64,000 bases of DNA, taken from NCBI RefSeq assembly GCF_900078395.1, contig NZ_FKLA01000008.1:62001-126000 (forward strand), written 5' to 3'. This DNA comes from Anaerotruncus rubiinfantis. GTDB taxonomy: Bacteria > Bacillota > Clostridia > Oscillospirales > Ruminococcaceae. Shown piece by piece: positions 54,501-60,941 of the stretch. The notes beneath the pieces are model-generated. The model was not told the DNA's origin. It saw only the letters and a program-made list of their open reading frames with translations, and did no database searches. Position numbers and translations under genes: made by a program. Numbering within the stretch: position 1 is the first letter of the stretch; each line of letters starts with the position of its first letter.

Positions 54501-54600
54501 TTTCTATCCACGCGCTCCGCATGGAGCGCGACCCGTGGTGCCCAAACCTTATAAGCGACAACGGAGGATTTCTATCCACGCGCTCCGCATGGAGCGCGAC
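54501..54600 (-). CRISPR. Two-repeat, one-spacer type I-C-like mini-array
   Basis: Two identical 32-bp repeats (54501-54532 and 54569-54600) enclose one 36-bp spacer (54533-54568). On the reverse strand the repeat begins GTCGCGCTCC, forms the stem CGCGCTCC-atgc-GGAGCGCG, and ends GTGGATAGAAA; start, stem and end match type I-C repeats. It fills the gap between the ImmA-like stop (two bases away) and the integrase start. Being co-oriented, it would be transcribed with the repressor operon. No cas gene is visible in the window. Confidence 0.85.
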
Positions 54601-54602
54601 TA

Positions 54603-55007
54603 TTACCCTACGTCATATAGCCACTTTTCTTCCCATCGCAGCAACATCTTTTGATTGTGTTCCCATAGCTCATTTGGACTGGTGGGATACTTTGGTGTGG
54701 GTGTCTTTTTCTTACATTTTGGTTTGCTTATTTGAATGCTGGTTTCTGGAGAGGATTCCGGTTCTTCTCGCGGTGTCTCTTTCAGCGCCTTCGCGGCTGC
54801 TTCGTTCGCTTGCACTGTATCAAAATTGTATAAATGGTCATGCTCAATATGATATAATTCGTGGTCATAAACTTCTTTTTGAATGCAGTCTGGTAGATCG
54901 GCGTTGATATAAACTGAGAATGTGCCATCCGGGTTTGGTGTTGTTATGCCCTTGGCAGCAAGTGGCAAGCCGTGAATGTACCGAACAAAAACGGTTCCAT
55001 CGCTCAT
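54603..55007 (-). CDS. ImmA/IrrE family metallopeptidase-like protein
   Basis: The 134-residue protein has the zinc motif in YDHELYHIEHDH (HExxH). ImmA proteases cut phage or ICE repressors to start induction. It starts inside the repressor's stop (ATGA overlap), as in ImmR/ImmA pairs. The C-terminal ~50 residues are Pro/Lys/Glu-rich. It is slightly shorter than typical ImmA. Confidence 0.85.
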   Translation of the reverse strand: MSDGTVFVRYIHGLPLAAKGITTPNPDGTFSVYINADLPDCIQKEVYDHELYHIEHDHLYNFDTVQANEAAAKALKETPREEPESSPETSIQISKPKCKKKTPTPKYPTSPNELWEHNQKMLLRWEEKWLYDVG

Positions 55008-55390
55008 TCCTGCCGTTCTTCCTCCTTTTTTAGAGCTTCAATTATTGCGACGGCGCGCATCACATCTTCTTTCGTGGCATTCTTCGCCAACGAGAAAAGC
55101 ATCCGACCATCCTCGCGATTTTTGAGATATTCCAAATATTCTTGGAGCTCGTCGCTCTCTGTGGTGGCGAGCTCCTTATTATCAGTTTTACCTAATAGAT
55201 AGGATGGGTTAACTTTAAGAATTCTAGCAATTGCTTCCACAACCGGTAATTTTATTGTTTCAATATTTCCATTCTCGTATCTTTGTATAGTTGATTTAGC
55301 AACGCCAATTTCATCTGCAATATTTTGGAGGGTAAGGTCCAGTTCTTTGCGACGTGCTTTAATCCGAGAGCCAAGAACAATGTTTCCCAT
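55004..55390 (-). CDS. XRE-family repressor (ImmR/CI-like)
   Basis: The 128-residue protein has an N-terminal helix-turn-helix (RIKARRKELDLTLQNIADEIGVAKSTIQRYENG) and a C-terminal oligomerisation part (SDELQEYLEYLKNREDGRMLFSLAKNATKEDVMRAVAIIEALK). ATG 55390 follows GAGGTG. It is divergent from the Cro-like gene and coupled to the ImmA-like protease, consistent with a master repressor of the element. Confidence 0.9.
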   Translation of the reverse strand: MGNIVLGSRIKARRKELDLTLQNIADEIGVAKSTIQRYENGNIETIKLPVVEAIARILKVNPSYLLGKTDNKELATTESDELQEYLEYLKNREDGRMLFSLAKNATKEDVMRAVAIIEALKKEEERQE

Positions 55391-55418
55391 TATATTCACC
55401 TCACAAGCTTGTATCCTT

Positions 55419-55447
55419 ACAATATCACACTTATTTGCACTTTGCAA
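55419..55447 (-). promoter_or_regulatory. Promoter of the repressor operon
   Basis: Reverse-strand TTGCAA, a 17-bp spacer, then TATTGT. The -35 adjoins GTTGC-type operator half-sites. Confidence 0.7.
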
Positions 55448-55488
55448 CATATTTTTAAAATATTTCTTAAAAAAGTTGCACAGAGCTA

Positions 55489-55517
55489 TTGACAAGGCAT
55501 TTGAAAGCGTATATACT
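55489..55517 (+). promoter_or_regulatory. Early rightward promoter
   Basis: TTGACA, a 17-bp spacer, then TATACT; drives the Cro-like gene. Confidence 0.8.
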
Positions 55518-55530
55518 TAGGGCAAGATAA

Positions 55531-55545
55531 GTTGCATAATGCTAC
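55531..55545. promoter_or_regulatory. Operator-like dyad (first copy)
   Basis: GTTGCATAATGCTAC, an imperfect version of the dyad at 55771-55785, just after the early promoter. Confidence 0.6.
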
Positions 55546-55562
55546 AAATTGGAGGTGAAAAA

Positions 55563-55769
55563 TTGGTAAACACACAAAAACTTAAAGGCCGGATAAAGGA
55601 AATGAATCTAACTCAAGAGAATTGCGCAAAGGCGCTAAAGATCCGAACGCCTACATTTAATCAAAAAATCAATAATTTACGGCCCTTTTCTTTATCACAA
55701 GCGGAAATTCTGGCGAAATTTTTACAAATACCTGATGAGCAATTTGGAATCTATTTTTTTTATCAGTAA
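55563..55769 (+). CDS. Cro-like helix-turn-helix protein
   Basis: The 68-residue DNA-binding protein has a compact HTH (KEMNLTQENCAKALKIRTPTFNQKINNLRPFSLSQAEILAKFL). TTG 55563 follows GGAGGTG; ATG 55539 lacks a site. It is the first rightward early gene and sits between two GTTGC-n5-GCAAC-type dyads. A Cro role is inferred from position. Confidence 0.78.
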   Translation: MVNTQKLKGRIKEMNLTQENCAKALKIRTPTFNQKINNLRPFSLSQAEILAKFLQIPDEQFGIYFFYQ

Positions 55770-55770
55770 T

Positions 55771-55785
55771 GTTGCATAACGCAAC
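55771..55785. promoter_or_regulatory. Operator-like dyad (second copy)
   Basis: GTTGC-ataac-GCAAC, a perfect inverted repeat two bases past the Cro-like stop. Confidence 0.6.
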
Positions 55786-55893
55786 AAATGGTAATTATAG
55801 CTGTGCAAGGAAGATTCCAATGAAATCAAATTGTAATACCAGAAACCAATCGTGCTGTGGAGCTTTCGACGCTTAATAAGGAGGTGCAGGACA

Positions 55894-56022
55894 CTGAAAC
55901 CTAAAAAAGATGAAGTCACTTTTTTTGACCCAATATATGGAAAGTTTTGGAGAATAGTTGATAAGGTCTTACCAATTCTAGCAATTCTAATTTCCTTGGG
56001 ATCAATTTTATTTAAAAGGTAG
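55894..56022 (+). CDS. Small membrane protein with CTG start (putative)
   Basis: A 42-residue ORF follows AAGGAGGTG by nine bases. It reads MKPKKDEVTFFDPIYGKFWR and then one membrane helix (VLPILAILISLGSILFKR), a plausible tail-anchored peptide. The start would be CTG, which is rare. It overlaps the convergent gene at 56008 by 15 bases. Ribosome site and composition are good; the start codon is the weak point. Confidence 0.5.
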   Translation: MKPKKDEVTFFDPIYGKFWRIVDKVLPILAILISLGSILFKR

Positions 56023-56313
56023 AAACCAGCCAATTACAGAAAGAAGAATTGCAACAATAGAAATGAATCGGTTAAACAAAATTTCGTGACGGGTTTCTTC
56101 GTATTGGTCAATTAGGTCAGAGCCCAAGGGTTCCATAGCAACATTTCCCGTCCCCGACTCCATAGTGAGATAACCGTCATCACACAGTTTTCGGACATAT
56201 ACATAATCGGCCTTTGGGAAAACATCCTTAACCTCTTGTGGAGAAACCCATTTCAAGTAATTATTTTTTGCTGCAATTTGGACAGCTTTTAGGGTTTCAT
56301 ACTTTTTATTCAT
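56008..56313 (-). CDS. Hypothetical protein with C-terminal membrane helix
   Basis: The 101-residue protein begins MNKKYETLKAVQIAAKNNYLKW, with a winged-helix-like charged part (PQEVKDVFPKADYVYVRKLCDDGYLTMESGTGN) and a single membrane helix at the end (FISIVAILLSVIGWFLPFK). ATG 56313 follows GGGGG. It is probably element cargo, transcribed against the early operon. I recognise no family. Confidence 0.6.
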   Translation of the reverse strand: MNKKYETLKAVQIAAKNNYLKWVSPQEVKDVFPKADYVYVRKLCDDGYLTMESGTGNVAMEPLGSDLIDQYEETRHEILFNRFISIVAILLSVIGWFLPFK

Positions 56314-56396
56314 AAGATTAACCCCCTTTTTTTGATTATAGCATCGCCGGTAAAAAGGAGCAAACAAATATTTAGTTATTTTATCACACAAGAAAA

Positions 56397-56412
56397 CCGC
56401 CCATAGGGCGGC
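56397..56412 (-). terminator. Hairpin terminator, copy 1 (downstream of Abi-alpha)
   Basis: CCGCCC-ata-GGGCGG; on the reverse strand TTTTCTTG follows. It lies 60 bases past the Abi-alpha stop. The same 16-mer recurs at 57385-57400. Confidence 0.7.
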
Positions 56413-56426
56413 GAGGAGGCAATAAA

Positions 56427-56606
56427 TTGGAATTTGTTCTCTGCATCGTTATTTCAGGTTTGGTTTCACTTGTTATGTCGCGCTTGTGCGCAGCCCGACA
56501 TCTGAAACGGGTTGACCAATATTTAGATGAGACGGCCAAGCACTTGGAGAAGGTCCTTTTGGAAAGTCTGGATAGCAGACATAGAGAAAGAACTCTCCCA
56601 AGGTAG
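56427..56606 (+). CDS. Small membrane protein overlapping Abi-alpha 3' end (putative)
   Basis: A 59-residue ORF starts at TTG with GAGGAGG seven bases upstream. It has an N-terminal membrane helix (FVLCIVISGLVSLVMSRLC) and a charged helix (RVDQYLDETAKHLEKVLLESLDSR). It overlaps the opposite-strand Abi-alpha gene by 134 bases, which lowers confidence. A related arrangement (hairpin, ribosome site, TTG, small membrane protein) occurs at 57421. Confidence 0.5.
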   Translation: MEFVLCIVISGLVSLVMSRLCAARHLKRVDQYLDETAKHLEKVLLESLDSRHRERTLPR

Positions 56607-57330
56607 TTAAACGGGCAATTCCCTTTTTGATATTGACAGCTGAGAACGTGTCTGAGTTACTTACAATATTCTTGAAATTCAAAAATAGCGGTGTTTCATA
56701 AAATGCCTGATAAGCATCGGGAGAAACGAGATGAGTCTCAAAATCGATTTCAAGCAATCCCAAATGCCGGAGATGTTCCATAGAGACGGATTGCTTGTAA
56801 ATATCAATTTCCTGTGGATTAGATAAAAAAATGATTGTATTCGTGGGAGCAGGACTCCCGTTCGGACGGCTGAACCAATATTTTGCAACAGGAAGGGTTT
56901 TCATTTGGAATAAAACCAAGTTTTGAGCATCCAAGGAAGAAAGTTGTCGGATGATCTCCACATAGGACGGATGTAAGACGACCGTTTTTCTTCGATCCAG
57001 TGCACTTGCTATGAGGCTGGCAAACATGTCCCTCAGCTCTTTTTCCTCAAAATAATATTTGGATGCTTCGAGAGCTGGCCCAACAACAGAGAGTTTGGGC
57101 TCGATCAGATCATTAGGAGGGATCGCACTAACATTTTGTGAGAGAGTTTGCTTAAATTCTTCAAGCGCCTGTGTGCGCTGAATGCGTTTCTTATCGATGT
57201 AAAGCCCGAATCCTCCAAATACAAGCTCCCAAATATCTGAGAGCGTTTTCCCTGCCGAAGAAGCGACGGGCACGGTAAGCTTATTAAGCGGTTCAATTAC
57301 TGCATGGATAATTTCAGTCTTGTCCTCCAT
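56473..57330 (-). CDS. Abi-alpha (DUF4393) family protein
   Basis: The 285-residue protein resembles DUF4393/Abi-alpha (PF14337), an abortive-infection family. Matches include the head KTLSDIWELVFGGFGLYIDKKRI, LIEPKLSVVGPALEASKYYFEEKELRDMFASLIASALD, YVEIIRQLSSLDAQNL and the C-terminal LTTLGEFFLYVCYP. The last ~30 residues go beyond the domain. AGGGAGGG precedes ATG. Oriented against the early operon and bounded by identical hairpins, it looks like an added defence gene (moron). Confidence 0.8.
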   Translation of the reverse strand: MEDKTEIIHAVIEPLNKLTVPVASSAGKTLSDIWELVFGGFGLYIDKKRIQRTQALEEFKQTLSQNVSAIPPNDLIEPKLSVVGPALEASKYYFEEKELRDMFASLIASALDRRKTVVLHPSYVEIIRQLSSLDAQNLVLFQMKTLPVAKYWFSRPNGSPAPTNTIIFLSNPQEIDIYKQSVSMEHLRHLGLLEIDFETHLVSPDAYQAFYETPLFLNFKNIVSNSDTFSAVNIKKGIARLTTLGEFFLYVCYPDFPKGPSPSAWPSHLNIGQPVSDVGLRTSAT

Positions 57331-57384
57331 AAAATCCCTCCTTTTTTACATTCTAGCATAAACAAGGAAGACAAGCAATAAAAG

Positions 57385-57400
57385 CCGCCCATAGGGCGGC
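57385..57400 (-). terminator. Hairpin, copy 2 (upstream of Abi-alpha)
   Basis: CCGCCC-ata-GGGCGG; reverse strand continues GCTTTTATTG. It is the same 16-mer as at 56397-56412, placed on the other side of the Abi-alpha gene. Confidence 0.6.
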
Positions 57401-57420
57401 AGAAAAGGAATGATACACAA

Positions 57421-57549
57421 TTGCGTATTTGGAAACGGCTGGTCGTATATTTCGAAGAGTTGGGCCCGGAGAGGATCATTACAGTAGCTGTGATATGTAC
57501 GTCCATAAACATTCTGTTATTTCTGGTTCAATGGCATATGCGGCACTAA
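57421..57549 (+). CDS. Small membrane protein (putative)
   Basis: A 42-residue ORF starts at TTG, 11 bases after AAAAGGAA. It has the N-terminus MRIWKRLVVYFEELGPER and one hydrophobic stretch (IITVAVICTSINILLFLV), ending QWHMRH. It lies directly before the early operon. An alternative ATG frame (57410) gives less convincing sequence. Confidence 0.5.
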   Translation: MRIWKRLVVYFEELGPERIITVAVICTSINILLFLVQWHMRH

Positions 57550-57575
57550 TAATTACGAGAAAGGAGAATTAGAAA

Positions 57576-57851
57576 ATGCTCAACCCACTAGCAATTCCAA
57601 AGCCCGTATCCGATAAGCTGGCCGAGCTTAATGAGCTGATAGAACGCAATCCGCTTTATATCCCGCTTATTGAAGCGGCACGATTTCTGGGGATGGACGA
57701 CGACGGCCTTAGAGCCTCGATTGAGCATGGCGCCTGCCCGTTTGGGCTGGGCTGGAAGAAAGACATCCGGGGCAACCGGGCATTTAAAATCCCAACCGCG
57801 ACGTTTTATCTCTGGTATACCCAGGGTGGTCCTTTTCGGTGGACAGCCTGA
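57576..57851 (+). CDS. Phage DNA-binding/hypothetical protein
   Basis: The 91-residue protein has IPLIEAARFLGMDDDGLRASIEHGACPFGLGWKKD, a MerR/excisionase-like helix-turn-helix pattern, followed by a short basic wing-like part (RGNRAFKIPTATFYLWYTQG). AGAAAGGAG precedes ATG. It is the first strong gene of the early operon and might be an excisionase or regulator; I cannot decide. Confidence 0.7.
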   Translation: MLNPLAIPKPVSDKLAELNELIERNPLYIPLIEAARFLGMDDDGLRASIEHGACPFGLGWKKDIRGNRAFKIPTATFYLWYTQGGPFRWTA

Positions 57852-57890
57852 CGGACAAGCCCCCCAAAAGAGAAGGAAGGAGGAAAGAAC

Positions 57891-58883
57891 ATGCAGATAC
57901 GAATCAGCCCGAACGAAGTAAAGGTAAAATCCGGTCGGCGGTCGCTCAACGAAGAAAAGGTGAAGTCGCTGGCGCAGAGCATCGAAGAAATCGGACTGCT
58001 CAACCCCATCACCATAGATCTGGAATATAACCTCATAGCAGGCGCACACCGGTTGGAGGCCGTCAAGCGTTTGGAGCGCGATACCATCGAATGCAATCAG
58101 GTCGACCTAAAGGGCCTACAGGCAGAGCTTGCGGAGATCGACGAGAACCTTGTGCGGCACAACCTGAACCACATCGATGAAGCAGATCAGCTTTTGCGTC
58201 GCAAGGAGATTTACGAGGAACTGCACCCGGACACCAAAGCGGGCATAGCCGGAGCGAAAGCCACGAATGAAAAACGGTGGGGTATCGCAACGGAAAACTC
58301 TTCCGCTGCGATAGAAAAATCATTTGCCGCAGATACGGCTGCAAAGATCGGAATGACCGAGAGGGCTGTCAGAGGGAAAATACAGGTTGCAAAGAATTTA
58401 TCCCCGGAAGTCAAAGCGGTGGTCAAAGAATCCGGTATCAGTAGAGAAAATGCACTCAAACTGGCGCGGATCAAAGACGAGGACAAGCAGAAAGAGGCGG
58501 CTGAAATGCTGGCGGCAAAGAAGATCAGGACGGTGGACGAATACCACGCGCAGACAGAACCGTTCGTTCCGGTGGTTATCCCCGGCAGGCGCTTCAAGGA
58601 CATGAACGAATCCATCCGGGATCTAAAGAACGTCGACAAAGAATGCGTCACGACCCCGGAAATGGCCTTCATGGAATTCGCAGCCTTCGCTGAAAGCTTT
58701 ATAGGAGAGGCGGAAGCCTATGCAGACGAGCGGCACATGACCGCATTTGAGAACATGGACAAGGAGCAGGCGCAAGCCCTGTACGATACCTGTGACCGTA
58801 TGGCGGCGGCAATTCTGCCCTTCTACGACATGGCAGAAAGGAAAATGAAACATGGCAAAAAAGAATCAAAAATGGCAAAGTAA
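57891..58883 (+). CDS. ParB/Spo0J-like nuclease-fold protein
   Basis: The 330-residue protein opens with a ParB N-terminal domain: SLNEEKVKSLAQSIEEIGLLNPITI, then IAGAHRLEAVKRL (GxHR motif) and ENLVRHNLNHIDEADQLLRRKEIYEEL. The middle has an HTH-like part (TAAKIGMTERAVRGKIQVAKNLSPEVKAVV). A ParA partner is not seen. Phage homologues may act in replication or regulation. It overlaps the next ParB-fold gene by 32 bases. Confidence 0.88.
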   Translation: MQIRISPNEVKVKSGRRSLNEEKVKSLAQSIEEIGLLNPITIDLEYNLIAGAHRLEAVKRLERDTIECNQVDLKGLQAELAEIDENLVRHNLNHIDEADQLLRRKEIYEELHPDTKAGIAGAKATNEKRWGIATENSSAAIEKSFAADTAAKIGMTERAVRGKIQVAKNLSPEVKAVVKESGISRENALKLARIKDEDKQKEAAEMLAAKKIRTVDEYHAQTEPFVPVVIPGRRFKDMNESIRDLKNVDKECVTTPEMAFMEFAAFAESFIGEAEAYADERHMTAFENMDKEQAQALYDTCDRMAAAILPFYDMAERKMKHGKKESKMAK

Positions 58884-59676
58884 CTATCCCGTGGATATCA
58901 AAACTTCTTACAAAATCATGCGGCTGTCAACGGCGCTCCTGACTTCCGGGCAAGCCTACCAGAGGCCGGTAAAGCGCAGACATGTCGACAAGATCATTCG
59001 AAATTATGATCCACGTCTCATGGACGAGATCATCGTGAACTGCCGTGGCGGCAAATATTACGTGATTGACGGACAGCACCGGATCACAGCGCTGCGGGAG
59101 ATGAACAACGGTGTGGACGTGATTGTCACCTGCAAGGTCTATTACGGGCTTACATACCAGCAGGAGGCAGAATTCTATCATCTTCTGGACGCGGCAAAAA
59201 CCAAGCTGAACACCAAAGACGATGTGCGGTCAATGTTCGAGTCCGGAGAGTTTCCCAACATTGAGGATATCAAAAAGGTGCTGAAAGCAAATGGAATCGA
59301 ATGGAACTTCACATCCAGTAACGGGCGGGATAACAGCATCTCGGCCATCCGCGAAACAATAAAAGCTTACGACGAGTTGGGTTTTTCCGGTTTTGCGCGG
59401 ATGATACGGATCATCAAGGAGGCTTGGCACGGGGAGGGAAAGTCGCTGACTATGTACATCCTTTCGGGCATGACGCTTTTTCTGAAAACCTATGGCGATA
59501 TGGTAGACGATGCGACGCTTGTAAAGCAGTTATCGAAATGCAGCCCGGATGAGATCGTGCGGATGGGAAAGGCGGATTTGAGCACCAATTACCGGCAGCT
59601 GCGATATGCAAAGGCAATCCTGGCAAGATACAACCTGCACAAGCGAGACAAGCTTCCCTATAGATTTGAGGTGTAA
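58852..59676 (+). CDS. ParB-like (DUF6551-type) protein
   Basis: The 274-residue protein has the ParB-type signature YYVIDGQHRITALREM preceded by YQRPVKRRHVDKIIRNYDPRLMDEIIVN. The rest is helical (LLDAAKTKLNTKDDVRSMFESG). It resembles DUF6551 phage proteins. The ATG lies within the end of the preceding gene, so two ParB-fold proteins are produced in tandem. Confidence 0.8.
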   Translation: MAKKNQKWQSNYPVDIKTSYKIMRLSTALLTSGQAYQRPVKRRHVDKIIRNYDPRLMDEIIVNCRGGKYYVIDGQHRITALREMNNGVDVIVTCKVYYGLTYQQEAEFYHLLDAAKTKLNTKDDVRSMFESGEFPNIEDIKKVLKANGIEWNFTSSNGRDNSISAIRETIKAYDELGFSGFARMIRIIKEAWHGEGKSLTMYILSGMTLFLKTYGDMVDDATLVKQLSKCSPDEIVRMGKADLSTNYRQLRYAKAILARYNLHKRDKLPYRFEV

Positions 59677-59679
59677 GAC

Positions 59680-59979
59680 ATGACCGTAATGGATTTACTC
59701 AAAGAGGGTAAGGAGAACGCGGTTTCCCGGTACTGGCTGGCGGACAGGCTGAAAACCAGCGAACGGGCTGTCAGAAAAGAGATCGAACGCCTGCGCACAA
59801 AGGGTGTGAACATCATATCCAGCTCCCACGGGAAAGGGTACTATCTCGGAACCGACGCAGATCGGGAGACGATGCGAAGAGAGGCGGAACGGCGGGCAAA
59901 ATCCACAATGAAGCCCTACGGGGCACGGGTAATCATCATATATCCCAATAAGCCACTGGAAGGGCAGGAACGGTTTTGA
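59680..59979 (+). CDS. Winged helix-turn-helix protein
   Basis: The 99-residue protein has an HTH_11/BirA-like N-terminal domain (ENAVSRYWLADRLKTSERAVRKEIERLRTKGVNIISSSHGKGYYL), with the wing GKGYYL, and a short basic tail. It starts three bases after the previous stop. A regulatory role in the element is inferred. Confidence 0.75.
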   Translation: MTVMDLLKEGKENAVSRYWLADRLKTSERAVRKEIERLRTKGVNIISSSHGKGYYLGTDADRETMRREAERRAKSTMKPYGARVIIIYPNKPLEGQERF

Positions 59980-60212
59980 AGCTCTGCGACCATTACAAGA
60001 ATGAATACTCCTGTCTGACCTGTCCATATCCGGCAGATGCGCTACCTTGTGAAGAAAACGAACGCAGGATACAGAGCGAGCGGGATCGGCAATCCCGGAA
60101 AAGGCATTGGGAGGATCGGACGGAATACCATCGCAAATATTATGCGGCACACCGGGAAGAAGTGATTCGTAAAAACCGGGAGCGGCGGCAGAAAAGGAGG
60201 GGACAAGCATGA
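59976..60212 (+). CDS. Small Cys-rich, basic hypothetical protein
   Basis: The 78-residue protein starts at TTG overlapping the prior stop (TTGA). It has four Cys near the N-terminus (CDHYKNEYSCLTCPYPADALPC), then a long Arg/Glu/Lys-rich helix (RERRQKRR). A zinc-binding role is possible. Homologues are common in phage early regions, but the function is unknown. Confidence 0.65.
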   Translation: MKLCDHYKNEYSCLTCPYPADALPCEENERRIQSERDRQSRKRHWEDRTEYHRKYYAAHREEVIRKNRERRQKRRGQA

Positions 60213-60364
60213 CAGCGGACGGATTGTTTTGGATAATGCTTTTCGCGGCGTGGTGTTTATATCTGGCAGTCAGCGCGGCGATCACGGAGAGCCTGATCCC
60301 GTGGATAAAAAACATGCGCCCTGCGAGGCTGGCACCTCGACAGAGCGCAAACAATGGAAATTGA
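60209..60364 (+). CDS. Small membrane protein
   Basis: The 51-residue ORF follows AAAAGGAGGGG and overlaps the previous stop (ATGA). It contains one membrane segment (LFWIMLFAAWCLYLAVSAAITE) and a basic C-terminal tail. It is the best-supported small membrane ORF of the early operon; function unknown. Confidence 0.65.
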   Translation: MTADGLFWIMLFAAWCLYLAVSAAITESLIPWIKNMRPARLAPRQSANNGN

Positions 60365-60403
60365 AGATACGTTTATTAAAACACGAAAGGCGGGAAAAGT
60401 CAA

Positions 60404-60595
60404 GTGCTGCGGGATCTACCGTTGGAACCGCCGACCAGAACGCGGCAGCAGGAGCGGGCGAATGACCTGATCTGGGAATACCGGGATCTGTATGCGTCGC
60501 GGTTTGACTATGAGGACGACCGCCTCCCGGCAGAAAGGCAGGAGAGGCTTGACTTTATCCGTCTGGAATTGGAAGAAATGGGCTATTGCCTGTAA
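60404..60595 (+). CDS. Small acidic hypothetical protein
   Basis: The 63-residue ORF from GTG reads as a charged helix (ERANDLIWEYRDLYASRFDYEDDRLPAERQERLDFIRLELEEMGYCL). The C-terminal 45 residues look protein-like; the N-terminal 18 overlap another possible small frame (60354-60469), so the exact start is uncertain. A GGCGGG site is loosely placed. Confidence 0.5.
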   Translation: MLRDLPLEPPTRTRQQERANDLIWEYRDLYASRFDYEDDRLPAERQERLDFIRLELEEMGYCL

Positions 60596-60605
60596 GGAGG
60601 ACGTT

Positions 60606-60743
60606 ATGCTGGACAAAGTATTTGAAGCGCTGAACGCAGCGCTGGCTGAGAGAGACAGCAAGATAGATTATCTTCGCTGGAAGGTTGCGGAACTGGAAAG
60701 AAAATATGAGCCGGAGCCCGATAAAAATGAAGAACGGAGTTGA
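60606..60743 (+). CDS. Small coiled-coil protein
   Basis: A 45-residue ORF with AAGGAGG before ATG. It is a charged heptad-like helix (KVFEALNAALAERDSKIDYLRWKVAELERKYE). It overlaps the next gene by 17 bases. A scaffolding role is possible; no family is recognised. Confidence 0.6.
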   Translation: MLDKVFEALNAALAERDSKIDYLRWKVAELERKYEPEPDKNEERS

Positions 60744-60939
60744 TTTCTACACGACCGGGCACGCCGTTGTAACCGTTCATTTCCCGGAGGATCGGACGGT
60801 CTGCATGTGGTGCCCATTCTGCCTGCGGGACGCACGCAATCCATCCCGCAAGGTCTGTATCATTACGGATGAACCCATTGTATACGAAGAATATGGACGG
60901 GGTGGGAAATGCCCCTTGAAATTTGAAAGTGAGGAATAA
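60727..60939 (+). CDS. Small Cys-rich phage protein
   Basis: The 70-residue protein contains MWCPFCLRDARNPSRKVC and a later CPLKFE, a possible zinc-binding arrangement. It begins MKNGVDFYTTGHAVVTVHF. It sits directly before the SSB-like gene. Unknown function. Confidence 0.6.
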   Translation: MKNGVDFYTTGHAVVTVHFPEDRTVCMWCPFCLRDARNPSRKVCIITDEPIVYEEYGRGGKCPLKFESEE

Positions 60940-60941
60940 GC

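Noticed and set aside
54509..54511. GTG start for the integrase inside the CRISPR-like repeat
   Set aside because: It has no ribosome site; ATG 54478 with GGAGG eight bases upstream is better.
55722..56033. Reverse frame of about 100 residues across the Cro-bofA-like gap
   Set aside because: It lacks a ribosome site and overlaps the better-supported small forward ORF and operator.
60354..60469. 38-residue frame MEIEDTFIKTRKAGKVKCCG ...
   Set aside because: Sequence looks plausible, but there is no ribosome site and it overlaps the 60404 frame; left as an alternative only.
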